Assembly (NCBI GenBank): GCA_029012125.1 | Contig: JAQXLM010000130.1 | Span: 1-44,007, forward strand | Length of the DNA: 44,007 bases | Source: Eubacteriaceae bacterium | GTDB taxonomy: Bacteria; Bacillota; Clostridia; Peptostreptococcales; Anaerovoracaceae | Direction: 5' to 3' | In this document: one piece after another, positions 9,437 through 17,051 of the stretch | Layout of the letters: each line of letters starts with the position of its first letter | How positions within the stretch are numbered: the first letter of the stretch is position 1 | Program-made: the position numbers and the translations under genes | Notes under the pieces: generated by a model | Told to the model about the DNA's origin: nothing | Databases searched by the model: none | The model's input: only the letters and a program-made list of their open reading frames with translations

Positions 9437-10912
9437 TTACCGTAATTCATATAGGCGGAGAACACCGGGTTTGACAATTACTGACTCCAGGCCGTTTTCT
9501 GTTTTCTTCAATATACGCTCTTCCTTTGCACCGGATAAAACATATGTCTTTCCATCTTGATGTACGATTTTACTGATAAATCCCTTTGCTCTGTGTCGTG
9601 AAACAGGAGTTAATTCCGAATCCCATACCTGAATAGAAGAATCTCCTGTCAATATGACAGGGCCGATTCCGGGCAGCACACCACAGAGGATGTAATCCTC
9701 ATCATCGGTAATATCTCGAATCGCTCTAATCTGCCGATTTTCCAAATCAAAAGCAGTTACACGGCAACAGGAAGACATGTAGAGCATTTTAGATTCAACA
9801 TCAAGAAACGGTTCACTTAGCTGATCCACACTTTCACCTAAATCTACACTCCATAATTCTTCAAGAAAGGGATTGTAGCAGGTTAGAAAGTTACCGCAAC
9901 CCATAAGGAAAACATTATTATAGGCTATAGGATATGCCCAATGACGAAAATGGGAAAGCTTTAAAACCTTCTTTTCAGAGCTATCCGATTGGAAGCTCAT
10001 CAAATAACTGTTCAACTCCGTACTCATGATATCATATACGATAGCTAATCTGCCATTATTAAGGCGACATGGAGGATAAATTCCATATTCGGTTTGACCG
10101 ACCCCTATATTCCACTCTTTTTCGTGAGTTTGAGCATTCCAGCAATCACCTTCTAAAAAAAATCTGTCCTGATCCAGAAATGCCCCACGGATCAACATGG
10201 GATCATCGTTATAAAATGCTTCCACACTTTCCGGTTTACTTTTCTCAAATAGTTTCCGTAATTTTCCGTCACGGATACCCCAAAAGGATTTTAGGTAGTT
10301 TACATAGTCCACTTTGACAATCGGATAAGTGATGGGCCAACTAAAAGCACCTTCAACTTCATCCAGTAGAACTAACCTTGTCTGATTCTTTATCCTTTTT
10401 TCTGCTTTTTTTCGTTCAATATATTCTGTCAGGTATTCCTGTGTAGGTGCAGAAGCAGAATCAATGGATTCCGCATCAATCCATAGTGAGCAATTCAATA
10501 CACATTCAATAAGAAACAGACATGTCTTAGGATTAGTTTCCTTGAAAACAACCCTTAAGATTTTTTCTGCTTCCCGGGATAAGCCCAGCTGTTCAGCCCA
10601 CACCTTACTCTTTCCTGGGGAACGGGCAAAGTCTTCATATTCGGAAGGAACATGGCGCGCTACCCTTTTTCCGTTGCAGTAGAGAGTGAACTCAACATAT
10701 TCATCATCAAAGTATTCAGTTGAAAGCACATTGTGGGGCAAGATCTTTGAAAGACGTTTTGCTTCTTTCTGGGTGGTACCCCATTCAAGGTTATCACTGG
10801 CTAAGGTAATCCAACCCTGTGATATTGATCGAACAGCATAATCAGGACATAATGACTCAATAGCAGACAGGTCTGCATCATGAATATTCAAATTGCAAAA
10901 TTTGCTACTCAT
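9437..10912 (-). CDS. Conserved hypothetical protein, probable C-terminal beta-propeller
   Basis: 491-aa ORF downstream of the PadR/DUF2812 pair; C-terminal half has repeated strand-rich segments (VILTGDSSIQVWDSELTPV..., KTYVLSGAKEERILKK). No family firmly recognised. Confidence 0.7.
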   Translation of the reverse strand: MSSKFCNLNIHDADLSAIESLCPDYAVRSISQGWITLASDNLEWGTTQKEAKRLSKILPHNVLSTEYFDDEYVEFTLYCNGKRVARHVPSEYEDFARSPGKSKVWAEQLGLSREAEKILRVVFKETNPKTCLFLIECVLNCSLWIDAESIDSASAPTQEYLTEYIERKKAEKRIKNQTRLVLLDEVEGAFSWPITYPIVKVDYVNYLKSFWGIRDGKLRKLFEKSKPESVEAFYNDDPMLIRGAFLDQDRFFLEGDCWNAQTHEKEWNIGVGQTEYGIYPPCRLNNGRLAIVYDIMSTELNSYLMSFQSDSSEKKVLKLSHFRHWAYPIAYNNVFLMGCGNFLTCYNPFLEELWSVDLGESVDQLSEPFLDVESKMLYMSSCCRVTAFDLENRQIRAIRDITDDEDYILCGVLPGIGPVILTGDSSIQVWDSELTPVSRHRAKGFISKIVHQDGKTYVLSGAKEERILKKTENGLESVIVKPGVLRLYELR

Positions 10913-10924
10913 ATAAGATTCTCC

Positions 10925-11470
10925 TCACTTTCGTATGGATTCCCAGTATTTCCAGAGCTGGTATCCAAAGCTTGCAAACAAAGACAGATATAGAACAGTA
11001 ATGAATATCATAAAGATCCGAATAATATCTCCGGCAATTCCGTCAAGATGATTCTGAGTCAGAAGTGTCAATATGCAGCAGAAGAAGATGACAATCAGTG
11101 GAAGGATACGACCTTTGATAACTCTTTTCATCATATCCAGTCTGGATTCATCGTCGCAGAAAATCTCTTCTTCACCATTCATCTGTGTTGCCGGCTTTCT
11201 GAAATAGCTGTAGCCGACATAATCCTGAATATATTCCCAGCCGCAGTCAGAAAACATTTGAACATACTCATCTTTAGTGGTATCATCCTGAGGGTTGTAG
11301 TCAAGCTGATAAACAACATCCTCCGGCTCGCATTTTTCGAAATGATACATACCCAGACCACTAACATATGAAAACTTCCAACCATTCTTATGCATTTCAC
11401 GGAGGTAATCCTGCTCCTGTCTCCACTGCGGTACGGAAAACCACTTAAACTGTTTCTTAGTGTCAATCAT
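10925..11470 (-). CDS. DUF2812 domain membrane protein
   Basis: KQFKWFSVPQWRQEQDYLREMHKNGWKFSYVSGLGMYHFEKCEPEDVVYQLDYN... plus two C-terminal TM segments; paired with PadR. Confidence 0.88.
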   Translation of the reverse strand: MIDTKKQFKWFSVPQWRQEQDYLREMHKNGWKFSYVSGLGMYHFEKCEPEDVVYQLDYNPQDDTTKDEYVQMFSDCGWEYIQDYVGYSYFRKPATQMNGEEEIFCDDESRLDMMKRVIKGRILPLIVIFFCCILTLLTQNHLDGIAGDIIRIFMIFITVLYLSLFASFGYQLWKYWESIRK

Positions 11471-11471
11471 A

Positions 11472-11786
11472 TTATTGCACCTCCTGCAGATTTCTGTACA
11501 AGCGTTCTATGCGCTGCATTTCCAATTCAAGAACCTGTCTTCCCAGGTCAGTTATAATGTAAATTTTTCTCTTATCTTCTTCCCTTATAAACTGAATAAG
11601 GCCATCTTTTTCCATTTTAGACAGACTGCCATACATTGTACCGGGACTGATTTTTATCTGCCCGTTTGTCAAAGCTTCCACCTTTTGGACTATGCTGTAG
11701 CCGTGAGCTTCTTCACGCAGACAAAGCAAAATGTAGAAGCTGGTTTCTGTCATGGGAACATAAACTTTTTTTATATGTGCGTCCAT
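11472..11786 (-). CDS. PadR family transcriptional regulator
   Basis: TETSFYILLCLREEAHGYSIVQKVEALTNGQIKISPGTMYGSLSKMEKDGLIQF wHTH. Confidence 0.93.
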   Translation of the reverse strand: MDAHIKKVYVPMTETSFYILLCLREEAHGYSIVQKVEALTNGQIKISPGTMYGSLSKMEKDGLIQFIREEDKRKIYIITDLGRQVLELEMQRIERLYRNLQEVQ

Positions 11787-11804
11787 AAATCCTATCCTTT
11801 CTAA

Positions 11805-11869
11805 GTGCGATATATCGCACTACGAACTAACTATGTACGAAGTATAGCACTGCGATATATATTTGTCAA
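11805..11869 (-). promoter_or_regulatory. padR promoter with palindromic operator
   Basis: Minus strand TTGACA (11864-11869)-N17-TATACT (11841-11846); perfect 16-bp palindrome GTGCGATATATCGCAC at 11805-11820, and a related half site ATATATCGCAGTGC in the spacer. Confidence 0.75.
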
Positions 11870-11874
11870 CTGAA

Positions 11875-11892
11875 TTTGATAAATTTATCAAA
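11875..11892. promoter_or_regulatory. Perfect 18-bp palindrome upstream of glutaminase
   Basis: TTTGATAAATTTATCAAA, about 66 nt upstream of the glsA start. Confidence 0.5.
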
Positions 11893-11957
11893 CTTATGCT
11901 TTGCTGTGAGTATAGTAGTAGAAAAAGAGTCAAAACTAACAGTATGGAGCATCATTT

Positions 11958-12899
11958 ATGAATAATAGAAAGATTATCAAAGCATTGCAGGAGGCAATGA
12001 TCTTGGGAAAAAAAGAAATACCTAAGGGAAGGGTGGCAACATATATACCTGAGCTTGCCTATAGAGATAAGAATAAGCTGGGAATATGTATCCATACGGT
12101 CAACAGTGAAGTATACAGAATCGGAGACTTTAATGAAAGGTTTACAATCCAGAGTATTTCCAAGGTAATATCACTATGCAAAGCACTGGAACTGTTTGGC
12201 CCTGAGTATGTATTTAACTATGTAGGAATGGAGCCTTCAGGGGAGGCATATAATTCACTGGTTGAATTGGATCTGAATCATAACAGACCATATAATCCTA
12301 TGATAAATTCAGGAGCCATTACGGTAGCCGGAATGCTATGCAACGAGATAAGTTTTGATGAAATGATTGATTACACGCGAAAGGTGTGCCTGGATAAAGG
12401 AATAGAGTCGGACCGGCTCACGCTGCAGTCGGAAATGGATAATTGTGCCAGAAACCGGGCTATAGCATATTTGCTGGAGAGTAAAGGAATTATGGCTTCA
12501 GACGTAGAAGACAGTCTTCTGCTGTATACGCAGATGTGTTCCCTCAGTGTGACCGCAAAGAGCCTGGCTAGCTTTGGCATGATATTAGCCAATGACGGAG
12601 TAAATCCTCAAAACAATGAAAGGCTTATTAGCAGTGATGTTGCAAGAACAGTAAAAACCATTATGCTTACTTGTGGCATGTATGACGGTTCCGGAGAGTT
12701 TGCTGTGCTGACAGGAATACCTACAAAGAGTGGTGTTAGCGGTGGTCTGCTCAGCGTGGTGGACATGAAAATGGGTATAGGTGTTTATAGTCCCGCAGTT
12801 GATGACAAAGGTAACTGCATTGCCGGCCGCCCAATTCTCGGACATATATCAAAGGAGCTGAAGATTCATCTCTTTCAACAACAGGAAACAGACTTATAA
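11958..12899 (+). CDS. glsA: Glutaminase A
   Basis: Motifs GRVATYIPELA, FTIQSISKVISL, NPMINSGAI, TKSGVSGGLLSVV of the serine-dependent glutaminase family. Confidence 0.95.
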   Translation: MNNRKIIKALQEAMILGKKEIPKGRVATYIPELAYRDKNKLGICIHTVNSEVYRIGDFNERFTIQSISKVISLCKALELFGPEYVFNYVGMEPSGEAYNSLVELDLNHNRPYNPMINSGAITVAGMLCNEISFDEMIDYTRKVCLDKGIESDRLTLQSEMDNCARNRAIAYLLESKGIMASDVEDSLLLYTQMCSLSVTAKSLASFGMILANDGVNPQNNERLISSDVARTVKTIMLTCGMYDGSGEFAVLTGIPTKSGVSGGLLSVVDMKMGIGVYSPAVDDKGNCIAGRPILGHISKELKIHLFQQQETDL

Positions 12900-12959
12900 G
12901 AAAACAATCATTGAAAAAACATATAAAAAGTGGTATGCTAGTATTCGTGAACAGAATAA

Positions 12960-13034
12960 GTCTCCGTAGGTAAATGGATATACCAACGCTCTCCTAAAGC
13001 GTAATTGTGGGTTCGATTCCCACCGGGGATACCA
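12960..13034 (+). tRNA. tRNA-Arg (anticodon CCU), CCA encoded
   Basis: Cloverleaf: acceptor GTCTCCG/CGGGGAT, D-stem GGTA/TACC, anticodon stem ACGCT-CTCCTAA-AGCGT (CCT), T-arm GTGGGTTCGATTCCCAC, ACCA. Confidence 0.93.
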
Positions 13035-13055
13035 CAAACAGAAGCAGAGCCTTGC
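13017..13055 (+). repeat. Direct repeat copy 1 (tRNA 3' end plus downstream)
   Basis: TTCCCACCGGGGATACCACAAACAGAAGCAGAGCCTTGC. Confidence 0.95.
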
Positions 13056-13076
13056 TGGAGGCTCTGTTTTTGTTTG
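13035..13076 (+). terminator. Rho-independent terminator of tRNA-Arg
   Basis: ACAAACAGAAGCAGAGCC-ttgctgga-GGCTCTGTTTTTGTTTGT hairpin with T tract. Confidence 0.85.
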
Positions 13077-13079
13077 TAA

Positions 13080-13214
13080 GAAGATTGAAGGGAATCGAAC
13101 CCTGAGAGGGCGCGAGGGTGAAGTGAGACAGTCCGTTGGACTGTCGAATAGCGAGCGGTCCAAGCCGACTGAAAGAGGAGGCGTAGGACGGTGGATTTGC
13201 GAAGCAAATACATC
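13080..13214. other. Structured GC-rich insert with inverted T-arm between tRNA 3'-end repeats
   Basis: Minus-strand AGGGTTCGATTCCCT (13089-13103), stem-loop GACAGTCC-gtt-GGACTGTC (13127-13145), stem-loop ATTTGC-gaa-GCAAAT (13195-13209). Confidence 0.75.
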
Positions 13215-13253
13215 TTCCCACCGGGGATACCACAAACAGAAGCAGAGCCTTGC
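13215..13253 (+). repeat. Direct repeat copy 2 of the tRNA-Arg 3' end plus terminator arm
   Basis: 39-nt exact copy of 13017-13055. Confidence 0.95.
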
Positions 13254-13278
13254 CGAAGGCTCTGCTCAGACTGTAGAC

Positions 13279-13315
13279 AAAGGCTCTGACCTCAACTAAG
13301 AGGTTCAGGGCCTTT
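13279..13315 (+). terminator. Hairpin, probable terminator
   Basis: AAAGGCTCTGACCTC-aacta-AGAGGTTCAGGGCCTTT. Confidence 0.6.
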
Positions 13316-13360
13316 CATGACTGTGAAAGTGAGTTATCATACGAAAAATACAAAAATGTA

Positions 13361-13391
13361 TTGACTCTCACGTTACGTAATAGTTTATAGT
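13361..13391 (+). promoter_or_regulatory. MerR-type promoter with 19-bp spacer
   Basis: TTGACT-N19-TATAGT with CACGTTACGT dyad core in the spacer, immediately upstream of the MerR gene. Confidence 0.7.
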
Positions 13392-13424
13392 ATAATTATC
13401 ACGAAGAAAAAGAGGTGATTATCC

Positions 13425-14162
13425 ATGAGAACAGTACACGAAGTCAGTAAAATTTCGGGAGTGAGTATACGCGCTCTCCATCACTACGACAATATAGGTC
13501 TTCTACCTGCATCAAAGGTAACGGAAGCAGGTTACCGGCTGTATGACGATACAGCCATGGAACGACTTCAGATGATACTGTTATTTAAAGAACTGGAGTT
13601 TCCATTGAAGGAAATTGGAAGGATAATAGACAGTCCTGATTTTGATAAAGATAAAGCTCTCGAGCAACAGATAGGACTGTTGGAGCTTCGGAAGGAACGC
13701 ATTGAGAATTTAATCGATCTTGCTCGTGAAATAAAAACTATAGGAGTTAAAAACATGAATTTTGATGCATTTGACACACGCAAAATAGACGAGTATGCCG
13801 AAAAAGCCAAGGTCACCTGGGGGCAGACTGCAGCCTACAAGGAATTTGAGAAAAAGTCTGAAGGACGCACAAAGGAGACACAGCAGAAAATGAATATGGA
13901 AATGATGGATATATTTCGCAGATTTGGAGAAATCCGAGGGCAGGAAGCGGATAGCGAAGCAGCTGTTGCACTTGCTAAGGAGTTGCAGGACTACATTTCT
14001 GCAAATTACTATGCCTGCACAGATGAAATCCTCTCATCCCTCGGCGAGATGTATGCCTGCGGAGGCGAATTCACCACTAACATAGATAGGGTTGGCGGTG
14101 AGGGAACTGCCGTATTTGCCCATAATGCAATTGAGGCAATGCTTTCAGCAAAATCAAGGTAG
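13425..14162 (+). CDS. MerR family regulator with TipAS-type effector domain
   Basis: MRTVHEVSKISGVSIRALHHYDNIGLLPASKVTEAGYRLYDD; C-terminal YKEFEKKSEGRT...FRRFGEIRGQEADSEA...YYACTDEILSSLGEMY. Confidence 0.93.
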   Translation: MRTVHEVSKISGVSIRALHHYDNIGLLPASKVTEAGYRLYDDTAMERLQMILLFKELEFPLKEIGRIIDSPDFDKDKALEQQIGLLELRKERIENLIDLAREIKTIGVKNMNFDAFDTRKIDEYAEKAKVTWGQTAAYKEFEKKSEGRTKETQQKMNMEMMDIFRRFGEIRGQEADSEAAVALAKELQDYISANYYACTDEILSSLGEMYACGGEFTTNIDRVGGEGTAVFAHNAIEAMLSAKSR

Positions 14163-14334
14163 CGAAAACAGCACACAACCCGACAATGAATGTTTCCTCA
14201 TTGAACACCTGAGAAATGGTCCCTTTAGATGCACCGATAGCCTGAAGAATGACGATTTCATTTCTGCGTTCCAGAACACTGATATTACCTCTCGGTATGA
14301 CAAGAATGACACACTCATCGTGGCTTTTGGCCAA
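14140..14334 (-). pseudogene. Remnant of an FtsX/MacB-like ABC transporter permease
   Basis: Minus-strand frame VIPRGNISVLERRNEIVILQAIGASKGTISQVFNEETFIVGLCAVFATLI matches the FtsX-domain core (SVLERRxEIxILxAIGAS). No start or flanking TM segments; runs into the antisense of merR. Confidence 0.72.
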
Positions 14335-14660
14335 TGTCCGACTTTTGCATTATACTTGATTTTTGAATAGTGCAGTATTCCCAGGCGTCTGATGGAATAC
14401 ATCTGTATTGATTATAGATATAAAGCTGTTTGAATATAAGAGAAAACAGTTATTATCAGCGGCATTCTACTTTGACATATCTGTGTGAACAGATAGAGAA
14501 TGATGACATAATGCGAATCCTGCTTCGTTGTTCTGATTGCAGCTTTACTGTATGACAGAAAATTTTAATAGTAAAATCGTTGAAAACCAGTTCTTTTAGT
14601 AATATGAAATATGGTATAATCATAAAAAATAACGTGTATGATTGGACGGAGAAAGGTACT

Positions 14661-16283
14661 ATGAGAACTATTTTACACAATGCAAAAGTCTATGTAGAAA
14701 AAGGTAATTACAGTGAGGCCGTTCTGGTAGAGGACGGAAAGATTAAAAAGGTAGGCGAAAGTGGAGAACTGATTGGAGAGTATGGTCAGAGCAGTACTCT
14801 TTACGATTGCCAAGGAAAGACTCTCGTTCCGGGCTTTAACGACAGCCATATGCATTTTATGCAGTACGGGGAAACCCTGTTTCAGGCGAAAATCGATGAT
14901 GTAAGCTCCATTGATGAGATGATAGAAAGATGCAGATTATTTATGGAAGAGCATCCGGATCGGGTCAAAGACGGTCTTCACGCCATCGGCTGGAACCAAG
15001 ATCTTTTCATAGACAGCAAAAGAATGCCGGACAGATTTGACCTTGATAAAATCAGTACAGATATCCCTATCGTATTAGAGAGAGTGTGTGGTCATATCGT
15101 ATCTACAAATACAAAGCTTATCCAGATGTTGGGACTGGAAGTTGGTTCGCCCCAATATCCTAACGGTGAATTTATGGTTGACGAGACCGGATATCCAAAC
15201 GGAATATTTAAAGGCAATGCATGTAACATTGCGAAGGACCTTATTCCTGACTTCACCATGGAGGAAAGAAAGGAAATGGCAATTCAGACCATGAAGACCG
15301 TCGCGGCAATGGGACTTACCAGCATTCAAAGTAATGATGTAGGAACAACATTTATGGATGGACCTGCCGCATACAAGATGTTTCATGAGATATATGACGA
15401 GGGCAAGGGATGCGTAAGATACCGTCATCAGGTCTGTTTTAATGATTTGGATCAGTTCAAGGGGTTTCTGGCAGAAGGCGAGTATAAAAAAGGGGTGTAT
15501 CCTGAGGATTCAATGCTCACCCTTGGACCTCTTAAACTGTTTAAGGACGGAAGCCTTGGAGCCAGAACGGCTTTGATGAAGAACGGGTATGTTTCAGACA
15601 GAGACAATCATGGCCTGGAATGGCTGTCACAGGAAGAGATGGAAGAATACTGTAAGCTTGCTGCTGAGCATGGTATGCAGGTGGTAACTCATGTAATCGG
15701 CGACCTTGCAATTGAGAAGACAATTGATGCCTATGAGAAAGCCTTTATTGATGGCGAAAACAAGCTAAGGCACTCCCTGATACACTGTCAGATAACGGAT
15801 CGCAACCTTCTGGACAGAATAAGAGATAAAGATATTCTGGTTGCAGCTCAGCCGATATTTATCGATTATGACATGCATATAGTTGAGGAACTTTGCGGAA
15901 AAGAGCTTGCATCGACATCCTACAATTTTGGTACAATGCTAAGGGAGGGCGTACATCTTTCATACGGCACAGACTGTCCTGTGGAGACCTGCAATCCTTT
16001 CGAGAATATATATGAAGCAGTAACACGTAAAGACAGGGACGGGAAGCCGAGTGAAGGTTTCTACCCAGAGCAGTGCGCGGATGTAGAGACTGCCATAGAT
16101 GCTTACACAATCGAGAGTGCATATGCGGAGTTTATGGAAGATGTGAAAGGGAGGATAAAAGAGGGCTACTACGCTGATATGGTTCTTCTGGATCGAGATA
16201 TCTTCACCATTCCACAGGAAGAGATCAAAGACATCAAACCTGTAATGACCATGGTTAACGGTCAGATTGTATATGCAGAATAG
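14661..16283 (+). CDS. Amidohydrolase family protein (YtcJ-like, metal-dependent)
   Basis: MRTILHNAKVYVEKGNYSEAVLVEDGKIKKVG...GKTLVPGFNDSHMHFMQYG...VVTHVIGDLAIEKTIDAYE...SYGTDCPVETCNPFENIYEAVTRKD. Start at 14661 preferred (GGAGAAAGG upstream) over 14580. Confidence 0.9.
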   Translation: MRTILHNAKVYVEKGNYSEAVLVEDGKIKKVGESGELIGEYGQSSTLYDCQGKTLVPGFNDSHMHFMQYGETLFQAKIDDVSSIDEMIERCRLFMEEHPDRVKDGLHAIGWNQDLFIDSKRMPDRFDLDKISTDIPIVLERVCGHIVSTNTKLIQMLGLEVGSPQYPNGEFMVDETGYPNGIFKGNACNIAKDLIPDFTMEERKEMAIQTMKTVAAMGLTSIQSNDVGTTFMDGPAAYKMFHEIYDEGKGCVRYRHQVCFNDLDQFKGFLAEGEYKKGVYPEDSMLTLGPLKLFKDGSLGARTALMKNGYVSDRDNHGLEWLSQEEMEEYCKLAAEHGMQVVTHVIGDLAIEKTIDAYEKAFIDGENKLRHSLIHCQITDRNLLDRIRDKDILVAAQPIFIDYDMHIVEELCGKELASTSYNFGTMLREGVHLSYGTDCPVETCNPFENIYEAVTRKDRDGKPSEGFYPEQCADVETAIDAYTIESAYAEFMEDVKGRIKEGYYADMVLLDRDIFTIPQEEIKDIKPVMTMVNGQIVYAE

Positions 16284-16302
16284 AATAAAATGAGTTAGAA
16301 GA

Positions 16303-16336
16303 AAATGGGTTTAAATCCTCAGGATTTAAACCCATT
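16303..16336. terminator. Bidirectional terminator, one arm inside the 3' end of the racemase gene
   Basis: AAATGGGTTTAAATCCT-c-AGGATTTAAACCCATT followed by CTTTTT. Confidence 0.85.
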
Positions 16337-17033
16337 CTTTTTCACAGAACTCAACTGCTTTTCTCGCCATAACAAGCATAGGATCCACATACCAGTCATC
16401 TAAATCCTCATCTGCTTTAATTATCGATAGTTCAGTACATGCGAGAAGAACGCTGCTGCAGCCTGCTGCTTTAAACTCATTTTCTATTTTAGCCCAGCTT
16501 TCCTCATCATAAGGTTTACCGGCTTTGATACAATCGTAGATCTGGTGCATAACCTGCTTCTGGATTTCTTCACAAGGAGTAAAAGGAAAGAGTCCGTATT
16601 CTTTCAGCACATTCTGATAGAGATTAGTGCTTACAGTTCCATCGGTAGCCATGATGCCTATTTTTCCACCCGGAAATCTTTCTGCCATGGCAGCAGAGGT
16701 TTCACGAATCATGTGAATAAAGGGTACCGGAATGTCTTCTTTTATCCTGTCTACAAAGAAGTGTGCTGTATTACATGTTACACAAATGGCTTCACAGCCA
16801 CAGTCAGCAAGAAGCTTTGCATCCTTTCTCATTCTTTCATCAACCTTATCGTATTCGCCAGCTAGAATGGCGCCGGTCCTGTCAGGCATTTTGCTGTCGC
16901 TGTAAACCATAATCTCCAAGTGATCCTGGTCCTTGTCTGCTTTTGTGTGTTGAGTTATCATTTTATAAAACAGCTGGGAGGCCATAGGCCCCATTCCGCC
17001 TAGAACTCCTAGTTTCTTTTCCATATACATCAT
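16326..17033 (-). CDS. Aspartate/glutamate racemase family protein
   Basis: KLGVLGGMGPMAS; both catalytic Cys motifs present (VTCNTAHFF, LLACTELS). Confidence 0.93.
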   Translation of the reverse strand: MMYMEKKLGVLGGMGPMASQLFYKMITQHTKADKDQDHLEIMVYSDSKMPDRTGAILAGEYDKVDERMRKDAKLLADCGCEAICVTCNTAHFFVDRIKEDIPVPFIHMIRETSAAMAERFPGGKIGIMATDGTVSTNLYQNVLKEYGLFPFTPCEEIQKQVMHQIYDCIKAGKPYDEESWAKIENEFKAAGCSSVLLACTELSIIKADEDLDDWYVDPMLVMARKAVEFCEKEWV

Positions 17034-17051
17034 CCTTTCAAAATAATTTTA

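Noticed and set aside
12894-13235. Three overlapping minus-strand ORFs (113, 91, 79 aa), e.g. CGIPGGNRTHNYALGERWYIHLPTE
   Set aside because: Antisense to tRNA-Arg and its duplicated 3' end; classic spurious translations of tRNA/att-like DNA.
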